In this document: one piece after another, positions 26,324-35,213 of the stretch | Layout: each line of letters begins with the position of its first letter | Position numbering within the stretch: position 1 is the first letter of the stretch | DNA from: Paenibacillus glucanolyticus NBRC 15330 | GTDB taxonomy: Bacteria > Bacillota > Bacilli > Paenibacillales > Paenibacillaceae | Length of the DNA: 64,000 nt | Direction: 5' to 3' | Assembly: GCF_004000885.1 (NCBI RefSeq) | Contig: NZ_BIMC01000002.1 | Span: 248,001 to 312,000 of the forward strand | The notes under the pieces: model-generated | The model's input: only the letters and a program-made list of their open reading frames with translations | Database searches by the model: none | What the model was told of the DNA's origin: nothing | Made by a program: the position numbers and the translations under genes

Positions 26324-27413
26324 TTATCTTGTCAATAGCTCCGCCGATTAATTTCAGGTAATCATCGATGGTATAAGAGATCGACAGCGGATTTGGCGTT
26401 CCGGCAGCTACCAATGGTGTGTCGCTCTCAATAAACGCAACAGAACCTCTCTTGATTGCAGGGATTTTACCAAGCAGCGGATCGGCCTGAATGGCTTTCA
26501 ACAGCTCGTCATTGCCATATCCAACGATTAGATCTGCATCTTTAAGGGCCTCAGCATTCTCTCCGCTTAAATTCAAGGAGTAGCTGTTCGGGTCCGTAAT
26601 CTGTTTCGTGATGCTCTCAGGATAAACCATCCCGAGCTCATGCAGGAAAGATACGCGAGAATCCACGGGTGTGTATATATGTAGTTTAGACATATCTTCA
26701 GCGGAGAAGTTAACCCATACGACTTTTTTGTCTTTAATCTGAGGATAGGCGCTTAATTTTTCTTTAATCATGTCCTCGGTGTCCTTAATGAGCTGTTCGC
26801 CTTCGGCTTCCATACCCATACCCATTGCGTTATAAGTGACTTGCTCACGCCACGTGGTTGCCCAAGGAGCGGTTGGATAAGCTACAACCGGAGCGATTTT
26901 GCTAAGAAGATCGTATTCTTCCTGGGTTATGCCGGAGTAAGCGGCAAGAATAACATCGGGGTTGGAGTCCGAAATAGCTTCAAAATCAAGACCGTCCGTA
27001 TCCTGGAATACATTCGGGTCCTTGACGCCGAGCTCTTCGAGCTTCTTCGCAGTCCAAGGCAGAAGTCCGCTGTCATCCTGAACGCCGAAGTTCGCTGCCG
27101 AGAAACCTACAGGAACAACGCCAAGAGCGAGAACGACGTCGTGATTGGCCCATTGAACGGTAGTGATGCGTTCAGGCTTGCTCTCAATAACCGTTTCTCC
27201 AAGAGCATGTTTGATGGTAAGTGGATATTGAGTCTCTGTATCTGAGGAAGCGGGTGTTTCCGTACTTGGTGTTTCGGTGCTTGCTGAATTCGTCGCGGCC
27301 GAATCAGTTGCAGGTGTTGAGCTGGATTCCGGGCTGGAACAGCCCACTAATGCTACTGTAAGCACGAGCAGAAGTATTAGTGCTTGTAGTAAAAATTTAC
27401 GGTTTGCCATCAT
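26316..27413 (-). CDS. iron-siderophore substrate-binding lipoprotein
   Basis: Extracellular binding lipoprotein of 365 residues. The signal peptide leads to the lipobox LVGCSS (cysteine about residue 25), a Ser/Thr-rich tether, then a class III (FecB/BtuF-like) binding fold: ALGETVIESKPERITTVQWA, VLALGVVPVGFSA, PDVILAAYSGITQEEYDLLS and KRGSVAFIES. This is the layout of FeuA/YfiY-type ferric siderophore receptors; the actual siderophore cannot be told. It is the first gene of the operon and is preceded by the Fur-regulated promoter. Confidence 0.92.
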   Translation of the reverse strand: MMANRKFLLQALILLLVLTVALVGCSSPESSSTPATDSAATNSASTETPSTETPASSDTETQYPLTIKHALGETVIESKPERITTVQWANHDVVLALGVVPVGFSAANFGVQDDSGLLPWTAKKLEELGVKDPNVFQDTDGLDFEAISDSNPDVILAAYSGITQEEYDLLSKIAPVVAYPTAPWATTWREQVTYNAMGMGMEAEGEQLIKDTEDMIKEKLSAYPQIKDKKVVWVNFSAEDMSKLHIYTPVDSRVSFLHELGMVYPESITKQITDPNSYSLNLSGENAEALKDADLIVGYGNDELLKAIQADPLLGKIPAIKRGSVAFIESDTPLVAAGTPNPLSISYTIDDYLKLIGGAIDKINE

Positions 27414-27528
27414 TGAAATAACCCTTCCTTATTATGATCTGAGTTTGTAAATCGTCTATCTTGGAAAAGATGTATTCGCTTTCTGCTCCGGAGATCAAAA
27501 TCGTAACTTTCGGGCCCTTGACAGTCAT

Positions 27529-27547
27529 GATAATGATTATCATTTTC
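27529..27547. promoter_or_regulatory. Fur box
   Basis: The 19-mer GATAATGATTATCATTTTC differs from the classic GATAATGATWATCATTATC at one position. It lies directly downstream of the -10 element of the minus-strand siderophore promoter, so iron-loaded Fur would block transcription start. Confidence 0.9.
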
Positions 27548-27552
27548 ATCTT

Positions 27553-27581
27553 AATATATAGTCTCTTTTAGAGGTTGTCAA
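27553..27581 (-). promoter_or_regulatory. sigma-A promoter of the siderophore operon
   Basis: On the minus strand, TTGACA (plus-strand 27576-27581) and TATATT (27553-27558) are separated by 17 bases. Transcription would begin within the Fur box. The 5' untranslated leader is then about 115-135 bases. Confidence 0.8.
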
Positions 27582-27703
27582 TGAAAAAATTTGTCGTTTT
27601 ATCACAAATCATAGGGGCTGTGATGGGATAAAAGATGGTTATGACGTTAGTGTTTTCACCATGATCTCCTGTACATATGAAATAAATATCATTTAGCGCA
27701 TCT

Positions 27704-27737
27704 GCGCACATTCCTTAGATGGAGTGTGCGCTTTTTT
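27704..27737 (+). terminator. orphan rho-independent terminator
   Basis: An 11-base stem GCGCACATTCC/GGAGTGTGCGC with a six-base loop, then six T. It is textbook quality, but no plus-strand gene lies upstream before the divergent siderophore promoter. It could end a small RNA or act as a leader attenuator for the short frame at 27759. Confidence 0.8.
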
Positions 27738-27758
27738 GCATTTGGAGGAGGAACTTCA

Positions 27759-27956
27759 ATGATGGGTAACCAAACCACAGGTCGGCTGGGTTGGGTGGAC
27801 TTAAAGACCCCCAGTGACACGACCAGAACGTTTTACGGATTCCTTAGCGGAAAGGGCCATATTGCATTTCAACAACGGCATCGTTCAAGAAACGTCACAT
27901 CCCGATATGGATCGGAGGATCGTTGTATAGTAAGCGCTTTACCCACGCTTCTATAA
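27759..27956 (+). pseudogene. VOC/glyoxalase-family N-terminal remnant
   Basis: ATG 27759 follows GGAGGAGG and reads NQTTGRLGWVDLKTPSDTTR followed by TFYGFLSG, the first strand and helix of VOC (glyoxalase/bleomycin-resistance) proteins. The pattern stops after about 30 residues and the remaining 35 look random. In another frame nearby, HFNNGIVQETSHPDMDRR runs to a stop at about 27930, possibly a piece of the same gene. An intact VOC domain needs about 120 residues, so this is a truncated relic. Confidence 0.5.
27929..27942. promoter_or_regulatory. candidate catabolite-responsive element (cre)
   Basis: AGTAAGCGCTTTAC keeps the palindromic core of CcpA sites (GTAAGCGCTTTAC); only the outermost bases differ from the consensus. 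It lies about 100 bases before the first glycosidase gene, and a TATAAT at 27952-27957 places it over the -35 region, suiting carbon catabolite repression. Confidence 0.5.
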
Positions 27957-28039
27957 TGGTAGCAAGCTGCGAAAGGCGTGTTCAACCAAACGGCTTCAAT
28001 GCAGCACAGATGCAAGTGTAAAAAGGAGGCAATCTACAA

Positions 28040-30097
28040 GTGGTAACGAATCGCGATATGGCCGTGAAGGTGGGGGTGAATGCCGATACTCTCGTCCGGG
28101 TAACAAACGGCTTGATGGCCCTTGAAGTGGATTTGGAAAAAGGCGAGTACGCTTATGCAGGCAGCAAGGGATTTACTCTGCAAGCCGTGCGCAGCGGCTT
28201 TCGGTGGCATGGCCGGGAATACCATGCGGGGAATTATGACCGCCATGTTATGGTAGGTCAGCCCGAGAAGATTGAGGATGCATTTGGATCAGGCGTGCAT
28301 GCCGTAATTCAGCATGAATCCGACCTGCTTCCTGGACTGGAGCAGCATTTTTATGTTTACGAGGGAGCTTCGTTCTTCATCTCTCGGGTCGTCGTTGTAG
28401 GGCAGGAGGAAATCAAGGTCAACCGCATCGCGGTAGTGAGCACCCAAGCGGTATCGAGCGGGAATGAGACGGTTCCGGATGAGGCGCTGCATGTGCTTCG
28501 CGTTCCATATGATAATGACAAATGGGTGCGTTATCTGACAGAGACGGCTCCGCTGGAAACCGAGAGTTATGAAGTGACGGCCTTGTTCCAGCCGGATAGC
28601 CGGAGCGGGCTGATTCTCGGCTCGATCAGTCATGATGTGTGGAAGACCGGGATTCGCGTGAAGGGAGAGACGCCGAAAAGACTGGATGAACTCGAAGTGT
28701 ACGCAGGCGCAGCGGACATCATGACCCGCGATTCGCAGCCCCATGGTCATGTGAGAGGAACGCGCATCGAATCTCCGCTGGTTTTTGTAGGGGATTATGA
28801 CGATTACCGGGCAGGGCTCGAAGCGTATGGGGAAGCAAACACAAAGGTTGCGCCAGCGCTGACATGGGAAGGCGGCGTCCCGATGGGCTGGAACAGCTGG
28901 TCAGCGGCGATGAGCACGCTGGATTACGAGCTGTATACGGCAACCAGCGATTTTCTGAAGCGGGAGGTTCAGCCGCAGGGTTTTCACAATGAGAACACGC
29001 TGTACATTAATTTCGATGCCTTCTGGGATCGGCTTACACCAGCCGAGATGGAGGATGCGTTGCGAAGGGTCCGCGAGAATGGGCATCGGCCCGGTACATA
29101 CTGGACGCCGTTTGCATTTTGGGGAAGTCCGGCTGGGTTCGGCAGCCCCGTTGAGGGCACCGATGGGAAGTATACCTATGGCGATATCCTGCTTCGTGAT
29201 CAGGATGGCGAGATTTTGCCGGATATTGCAGGCGGACTTGCGATTGATCCTACGCATCCCGGGAATCTGGCCCGAATCGATTGGTACATGGATAAATTCG
29301 TAGCCGAGGGCTTTGAGTACATCAAGCTGGACTTCATGGCGCACGGGGCTCTGGAAGGCAAGCATTATAACCCGGATATTACGACGGGGATCGCTGCATA
29401 CAATTACGGTCTATCATATCTGACGGATAAACTCTCCCCGGAGCGAATCGGCAGACCGTTCTTCATCAACCTGTCGATCGCGCCGCTGTTCCCTTATTCC
29501 TATGCGCATAGCCGCAGAATCTCCTGCGATGTGTTCGGGACGATCCAGGACTCGGAATATTTGCTGAACTCGCTGACGCACGGGTGGTGGATGAACGATA
29601 CGCTGTACCGTTTTAACGATCCGGATCATGCCGTGATCTATAAAAGCTTCAATCAGGACTCGACGACCCGTCACGAAGGGCGAAGCCGCCTGACCGCGTC
29701 CGTGATCTCGGGCACGGTGCTGCTGCTGGGCGATGATTTCCGTCATGAGGAAGCCGCATGGCGCGCCAAGAACTGGCTGGGGAATGAGGGGATCATCGAG
29801 ATTGCCAGACTGGGGAGAACCTTTGTCCCTGTCGAGGGGAATCTGGGCAAACATGCTGCGGATACGTTTGTGCTGACACATCCAAGCGAAGCGGGAACGG
29901 CTTATATTGCGGTATTCAACTTCGATGCGGCCCAGTCCGCGCAGAAGACCGTCTCCTTGGCGCGCTGCGGGCTGGATGCTCACGCTTCTTACAAGGTGCT
30001 GGACGTGTGGGAAGACACGGTCGCTGAGGCCAATGAAACACTCGTGATCGAGCTGGCGCCTGCCGAGTCGAAAATCCTGAAGCTAAGTCCCAATTAA
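28040..30097 (+). CDS. cytosolic clan GH-D-like glycosidase
   Basis: A 685-residue enzyme without signal peptide, starting at GTG 28040 ten bases after AAGGAGG. An N-terminal beta-rich domain (about 1-280) precedes a TIM barrel beginning at VPMGWNSWSAAMST, the GWNSW hallmark of GH27/GH36-like enzymes. The probable nucleophile is Asp431 in EYIKLDFMAHG and the probable acid/base is Asp497 in SRRISCDVF. A C-terminal beta domain follows. Known relatives release alpha-galactose or beta-L-arabinopyranose; the sugar here is not certain. The next gene encodes a secreted paralogue 23 bases downstream. Confidence 0.75.
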   Translation: MVTNRDMAVKVGVNADTLVRVTNGLMALEVDLEKGEYAYAGSKGFTLQAVRSGFRWHGREYHAGNYDRHVMVGQPEKIEDAFGSGVHAVIQHESDLLPGLEQHFYVYEGASFFISRVVVVGQEEIKVNRIAVVSTQAVSSGNETVPDEALHVLRVPYDNDKWVRYLTETAPLETESYEVTALFQPDSRSGLILGSISHDVWKTGIRVKGETPKRLDELEVYAGAADIMTRDSQPHGHVRGTRIESPLVFVGDYDDYRAGLEAYGEANTKVAPALTWEGGVPMGWNSWSAAMSTLDYELYTATSDFLKREVQPQGFHNENTLYINFDAFWDRLTPAEMEDALRRVRENGHRPGTYWTPFAFWGSPAGFGSPVEGTDGKYTYGDILLRDQDGEILPDIAGGLAIDPTHPGNLARIDWYMDKFVAEGFEYIKLDFMAHGALEGKHYNPDITTGIAAYNYGLSYLTDKLSPERIGRPFFINLSIAPLFPYSYAHSRRISCDVFGTIQDSEYLLNSLTHGWWMNDTLYRFNDPDHAVIYKSFNQDSTTRHEGRSRLTASVISGTVLLLGDDFRHEEAAWRAKNWLGNEGIIEIARLGRTFVPVEGNLGKHAADTFVLTHPSEAGTAYIAVFNFDAAQSAQKTVSLARCGLDAHASYKVLDVWEDTVAEANETLVIELAPAESKILKLSPN

Positions 30098-30119
30098 GAA
30101 GATGAGGAGGAGAGGTTCA

Positions 30120-32732
30120 GTGAATATCCAAACATACAGGTTCTTCCGAAGGTCATTCATGCTGTTCTTATCGATTCTGCTTGCGGGTGCTGCGCTTGGA
30201 GGCTCACTGGCTGCGGCGGAGCAGCAGGAGACGGCGAGTACGATGGCGGGAAGCGTCCTATCTTACGAGGCGGAGTCCACTATGAACACATTGACCGGGA
30301 ATGCGGGCGTTGTCGATTGCGGCTTTTGTTCAGGCGGGCAAAAGGTCGGCAATCTGTATGGCGGCTCCTCGCTGAAATTTAATCAAATTCAGGTCGATAA
30401 GGCCGGTGTCTACGATATGAATATGTTCTACATCTCCGGGGATTCCCGCGCGGCTTCGATCTCGGTGAACGGGGCGGAGAAGGAGAACTTCAGTTTTCCG
30501 AAAACAGCGGATTGGAACACGATGGGCACCTATAAGATTCAAATTGCCTTGCATCAGGGCAGCAACACGATTCTGTTCGATGACGCAGGCGGTTACTCTC
30601 CGGATCTCGACAAGATTGAGCTGAGTTATCATTCTGCGGGCGATGACGGATCAGGCAGCGATGGGGACATCGGCGATCTGGGCCGGCAAAAACAAGTCAC
30701 TCCCTACGGCTCCATCACCCTGACCGAGTATGCCAAGGGCTTCAAGGTATCCAATCAGACGTATGAGCTGATGTACAACACTTCAACCGGGTTGTCGCAG
30801 TTCAATTGGAACGGCCAAGTGGTTGCCAAGGGGTTATACAGCGAGATTGAACTCGACCAGATGGTGGCGAGCACCGATTACAAACATCACAAGTTTAACA
30901 AAAATCAAATCATCCCGTTTCAGGATGCAACCGGCAAGGGCATCAAGGTGACGGTCGTGAATGAGCATGGCGGATTGCCATCGCTTAGTCAAATCTATTA
31001 CATCTATAATGACGGACCGTATTTGCTTACGGAAACGGTAGCCTCACACAAAACGGAGCTATCTACGGCGAATATAGCACCCATTGCGATGGAAGCGAGG
31101 GGCGGCATCGATATCGGCAGCTATGATGATAACCGGGTTCTCGTCGTCCCGTTCGATAATGATGCGTGGTCCAGATATCAGGCGAAGACGATGAATACAG
31201 GTCTAAACAACGGTCTGTACATCAGTTCGGAGCTTACGGCCATCTATGACAATACGAGCCGGAACGGCCTGGTCATCGGTTCGGTAACGCATGACACGTG
31301 GAAGACCGGCATCTATTGGAGCGGCACGAATGATAAATTGAATACATTGCGTGTATATGGCGGATTTACGTCATCTACCTCCACGTGGGACACGATCCCG
31401 CATGGAAAAGTAACGGGCAAGCAAGTTGCTTCGCCTAAGATCATGGTCGGTTTTTTCGAGGATTATCGGACCGGTCTTGAGGCGTTTGGTCATGTGAATG
31501 CAGCCATCGAGCCTCCGTTAGCCTTTGGCGAGGGTATTCCTCAAGGCGTTCCGGTCGGCTGGAACAGTTGGGGAGCGTATGACAGTGGTCTGAGTTACGA
31601 CAAGGCGGTTTCCGTCTCGAATTATTTCAGAGATCATATTCAGGATGAGTCTTTTAACAATGAAGGTCATATCTATATCAATCTCGATTCCTACTGGGAT
31701 AATATGACCGATCAGCAGCTGAGCGATCTGGTTCAGGTGATTCACGGCAATGGACAGAAGGCGGGCATCTATTATTCGCCATTTGTGTATTGGGGCAACA
31801 ACATGGAGCAGGTAGTGGAAGGGACGAATGGTCAGTACAAGTACGGTGACATTGTGCTTCGTGATCCGGAAGGCAATGTGCTGCCAACGCTGGACGGTGC
31901 ATACGCCGTCGATCCGACGCATCCCGGCGTGAAGCAGCGGATCTATTATTATATGAATAATTTTAAGAGCAAGGGCTTCGAATATATCAAAATCGATTTT
32001 CTAAGCCACGGGGCAATGGAAGGCAAGCATTATGATCCGAAGGTTCAAACCGGCATACAGGCCTATAACCAAGGGATGGCTTATCTGAATGAGGTGCTGA
32101 ATGGCTCGATGTTCATCAGTGATTCCATCGCGCCGCTCTTTCCCAGCCAATATGCGCACAGCCGCCGCATCTCCTGCGATATCGACGGCAGCATCGGCAG
32201 TACGGAATACCAATTGAACAATCTGACGTACGGCTGGTGGCAGAACGGAACGATCTATCATTATACCGATCCGGACTACATGCACTTGACCAAGGGCGGA
32301 TCGATAGAGGGAGCACGTTCGCGCGTGAATGCGGCTGCCATCTCCGGCACGGTCTTCCTGAATTCGGATGATGTAACCGATGCAACGGCCCGGCAGTACA
32401 TGGAAACGCTGCTGACGAATCCGGAAGTGAATAAGCTTGCGATGAAGGGCAAGGCGTTCCGGCCGGTAGAAGGCAACACGGGCACGCAGGCCGCGAACGT
32501 ATTCGTGCTGGACGATCAGGGAACCCGCTATGTAGCTGTGTTTAACTATACACAAAATGCGGCACAGCGCACCGTGGATTTGGTGCGGGCGGGTATCGCT
32601 TCGGAAGGGGCAGCGTCCTATACGGTGACGGACCTGTGGAGCGGTCAATCCCGGACGGTAACGGGCACTTCGCTGGATGTGGTGCTGCAAGCGGCTGAAT
32701 CCAAGCTTTTGAAAATTGTCCCTAATCCATAA
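30120..32732 (+). CDS. secreted clan GH-D-like glycosidase with CBM
   Basis: An 870-residue exported paralogue of the preceding enzyme. Signal peptide at residues 1-35 (RFFRRSFMLFLSILLAG), then a CBM6/35-type carbohydrate-binding module (VLSYEAESTMNTLTGNAGVV, then DLDKIELSY near residue 165), then a beta domain and the TIM barrel (VGWNSWGAYDSG). The likely nucleophile is Asp626 in EYIKIDFLSHG, and SRRISCDIDG matches the acid/base region. I chose GTG 30120, spaced from GGAGGAGAGG; ATG 30102 overlaps that site. It probably acts on polymers outside the cell while the paralogue works on imported pieces. Confidence 0.75.
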   Translation: MNIQTYRFFRRSFMLFLSILLAGAALGGSLAAAEQQETASTMAGSVLSYEAESTMNTLTGNAGVVDCGFCSGGQKVGNLYGGSSLKFNQIQVDKAGVYDMNMFYISGDSRAASISVNGAEKENFSFPKTADWNTMGTYKIQIALHQGSNTILFDDAGGYSPDLDKIELSYHSAGDDGSGSDGDIGDLGRQKQVTPYGSITLTEYAKGFKVSNQTYELMYNTSTGLSQFNWNGQVVAKGLYSEIELDQMVASTDYKHHKFNKNQIIPFQDATGKGIKVTVVNEHGGLPSLSQIYYIYNDGPYLLTETVASHKTELSTANIAPIAMEARGGIDIGSYDDNRVLVVPFDNDAWSRYQAKTMNTGLNNGLYISSELTAIYDNTSRNGLVIGSVTHDTWKTGIYWSGTNDKLNTLRVYGGFTSSTSTWDTIPHGKVTGKQVASPKIMVGFFEDYRTGLEAFGHVNAAIEPPLAFGEGIPQGVPVGWNSWGAYDSGLSYDKAVSVSNYFRDHIQDESFNNEGHIYINLDSYWDNMTDQQLSDLVQVIHGNGQKAGIYYSPFVYWGNNMEQVVEGTNGQYKYGDIVLRDPEGNVLPTLDGAYAVDPTHPGVKQRIYYYMNNFKSKGFEYIKIDFLSHGAMEGKHYDPKVQTGIQAYNQGMAYLNEVLNGSMFISDSIAPLFPSQYAHSRRISCDIDGSIGSTEYQLNNLTYGWWQNGTIYHYTDPDYMHLTKGGSIEGARSRVNAAAISGTVFLNSDDVTDATARQYMETLLTNPEVNKLAMKGKAFRPVEGNTGTQAANVFVLDDQGTRYVAVFNYTQNAAQRTVDLVRAGIASEGAASYTVTDLWSGQSRTVTGTSLDVVLQAAESKLLKIVPNP

Positions 32733-32873
32733 CAAGTTGTCATCGATTCATTATGTACATCTACAAGTTCATCGCGGTTCTCGGCTCCATCCGGGGATCG
32801 CGATTTCTTGCTTTTGCTGTAAGGATAGTGCTTGTCTCCATACTGGAAAATCAAATGAAGAGGAGAAAACAAC

Positions 32874-35213
32874 ATGACAGATATGAAACTATGGTACACG
32901 AAACCGGCTCAGAGCTGGACGCAAGGACTGCCGATCGGCAACGGCCGAATGGGGAATGTGGTTCTGTCCGCCCCGCATCGGGAAGTCTGGAATATTACCG
33001 AAACCACCTACTGGTCCGGGCAGCCCGAGCCGGTCCAGGGCCGCAGCAATAGCCAAGCGGATTTGGAGCGGATGCGGCAGCATTTTTTCCAGGGTGATTA
33101 TCGCGGAGGTGATCGACTGGCCAAGGAGTATCTGCAGCCGGAGAAGCTGAATTTTGGCACGAATCTGGGACTATGTCAGGTTATTCTGGATTTTGAGCAG
33201 AACACGAAGCCAGAGCCAGCCTTGGATTCTAGTGGAGAGGCGGAACCGCTGTTCCACCGGGAGCTGGATCTGGATGAGGCGGTTGTGCGTTCGGCTTGCG
33301 AGGTGGAAGGGATGGAGATGGCGCGGGAGGTATTTGCTACCCATGCGGATCAGGTGATGGTATCCCGGATACGGAGCCATGGTTCGTTAGGCGTGACATG
33401 CAGCATCTCGATTCAGGGGGACAACGATCCTTTTCAAACCACGGTTACAGGGAAGGACACAATCGAATTCCAGGGGAAGGCATGGGAAAACATTCACAGC
33501 AACGGCGAGTGCGGCGTGTCCTGCCAAGGCTTGCTGCGCGTAGTGGCAGAAGGTGGGCAGTTGAGCGGCTCCGCTGGCACCATTACGGTCGCGGGCGCGG
33601 ATGAGATGTCGATTTATTTTGCGGTGAATACGGATTACCGTCAGGAAGGTGAGAGCTGGCGAGAGAAAAGCGCGTTGCAGCTGGAGCAGGCCATGCGGAA
33701 GGGATACGAGGCGCTGCGGACAGATCATCTTGCGGATTATCAGCCGTTGTATGCACGCGTAAGTATGGATCTGGGAAGCTCGGTGCACTCGGGTCTGCCA
33801 ACGGATGAGCGGATCGCCAGGTTCAAGGGGGGGCAGTTGGATGACCCGGCGTTGTTTGCACTGTTTTTTCAATATGGGCGGTATTTGACGATCAGCGGTT
33901 CCCGCGAAGATTCTGTCCTGCCGATGCATCTGCAGGGGATATGGAATGACGGTGAGGCCAACAAGATGGCCTGGAGCTGCGATTATCACCTGGACATGAA
34001 CACCCAGATGAACTATTTTCCGACGGAGGCGGTGAACTTAAGCGAGAGCCATCGGCCGCTCATGCAGTATATCCAGGAATTATCCGAGGCTGGTCGCTCG
34101 GCAGCCCGACATTATTACGATGCCGACGGCTGGGTGGCGCATGTATTCTCCAACGCGTGGGGATTCGCGTCACCGGGGTGGGAGACGTCCTGGGGCCTGA
34201 ACGTGACGGGCGGGCTGTGGATCGCCACGCATATGATGGAGCATTATGCTTACAGCCGCGACGAGATGTTCTTGGAGGAGCTGGCTTATCCCGTTCTGAA
34301 GGAGGCAGCGGCCTTTTTCATGGATTACATGACGGTACATCCGAAGTATGGCTGGCTGGTGACCGGACCGTCGAATTCGCCGGAGAACAGTTTCTATACG
34401 GACAATCGGGAAGAAGGGCACCAGCAGTTATCCATGGGTCCGACCATGGATCAGGTATTGGTCCGGGATTTGCTGGAGTTCTGTGTGAAAGCAGCGCAGA
34501 CACTGGGCAGGGACGAGGAGCTTCAGCAGAAGTGGCAGGCTGCGCTGATTCAGCTTCCGCCGCTGATGATCGGCAAGCAGGGGCAGCTGCAGGAATGGCT
34601 GGAGGATTACGAGGAGGCGCAGCCGGAGCACCGCCATTTGGCGCATCTATTTGCCCTTTACCCCGGCAGCCAGATCACGCCGCACCATACCCCGGAACTA
34701 GCTGCGGCCGCCCGAGTGACCTTGGAGAACCGGAACAGCCGGGCCGACCTGGAGGATATCGAGTTTACCGCCGCCCTATTCGGTCTCTTCTACGCCCGAC
34801 TGCATGACGGTAACCAGGCCGTCCAGCATATTGCTCACCTGATCGGGGAGCTCTCCTTCGACAACCTGCTCACCTACTCCAAACCCGGCGTAGCCGGAGC
34901 CGAGGCCAACATCTTTGTCATCGACGGCAACTTTGGCGGCACCGCCGCCATCGCGGAGATGCTGCTGCTGAGCCACGAAGGGGAGATTTATCTCCTGCCG
35001 GCACTCCCGGCGATATGGCCTATGGGAAGTGTGAAAGGGCTGAAGGCGAAAGGGAATATTGAGGTGGATATGAGCTGGGAAGATGGGAAGTTGGTTGAGG
35101 CGAAGGTGAGGGGGAATGAGGATAAGAGTGTGCGGGTGTTTTATGGGGGGAGGGAGATGGGGGTGGGTGTTGATACAAGAGTGGTGGCTATAGTGCAGCC
35201 ACAGAACTGGTAA
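32874..35213 (+). CDS. GH95-family alpha-L-fucosidase-type glycosidase
   Basis: A 779-residue cytosolic protein with the GH95 layout: the opening LWYTKPAQSWTQGLPIGNGR with REVWNITETTYWSGQPEP, an N-terminal beta domain, and the helical (alpha/alpha)6 barrel with CDYHLDMNTQMNYFPTEAVN, GWVAHVFSNAWGFASPGWE and the late LLLSHEGEIYLLPALPAIWP. GH95 enzymes invert alpha-1,2-L-fucosyl or alpha-L-galactosyl bonds. No signal peptide is present, so it would trim imported oligosaccharides. AGGAGA lies upstream of the ATG. Base composition shifts to AT-rich soon after its stop. Confidence 0.9.
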   Translation: MTDMKLWYTKPAQSWTQGLPIGNGRMGNVVLSAPHREVWNITETTYWSGQPEPVQGRSNSQADLERMRQHFFQGDYRGGDRLAKEYLQPEKLNFGTNLGLCQVILDFEQNTKPEPALDSSGEAEPLFHRELDLDEAVVRSACEVEGMEMAREVFATHADQVMVSRIRSHGSLGVTCSISIQGDNDPFQTTVTGKDTIEFQGKAWENIHSNGECGVSCQGLLRVVAEGGQLSGSAGTITVAGADEMSIYFAVNTDYRQEGESWREKSALQLEQAMRKGYEALRTDHLADYQPLYARVSMDLGSSVHSGLPTDERIARFKGGQLDDPALFALFFQYGRYLTISGSREDSVLPMHLQGIWNDGEANKMAWSCDYHLDMNTQMNYFPTEAVNLSESHRPLMQYIQELSEAGRSAARHYYDADGWVAHVFSNAWGFASPGWETSWGLNVTGGLWIATHMMEHYAYSRDEMFLEELAYPVLKEAAAFFMDYMTVHPKYGWLVTGPSNSPENSFYTDNREEGHQQLSMGPTMDQVLVRDLLEFCVKAAQTLGRDEELQQKWQAALIQLPPLMIGKQGQLQEWLEDYEEAQPEHRHLAHLFALYPGSQITPHHTPELAAAARVTLENRNSRADLEDIEFTAALFGLFYARLHDGNQAVQHIAHLIGELSFDNLLTYSKPGVAGAEANIFVIDGNFGGTAAIAEMLLLSHEGEIYLLPALPAIWPMGSVKGLKAKGNIEVDMSWEDGKLVEAKVRGNEDKSVRVFYGGREMGVGVDTRVVAIVQPQNW

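Larger units (their letters stand above)
27414..27758. other. 345-base regulatory stretch between the siderophore operon and a VOC remnant
   Basis: This gap holds the minus-strand siderophore promoter with its Fur box (27529-27581) and, further on, an isolated plus-strand terminator (27704-27737) that has no obvious gene in front of it. No coding frame of quality is present. A small untranslated transcript ending at the terminator is possible. Confidence 0.5.

Noticed and set aside
34157-34807. A 216-residue alternative plus frame inside the GH95 gene
   Set aside because: Gly/Arg/Pro-rich out-of-frame reading of a GC-rich gene with no ribosome site.
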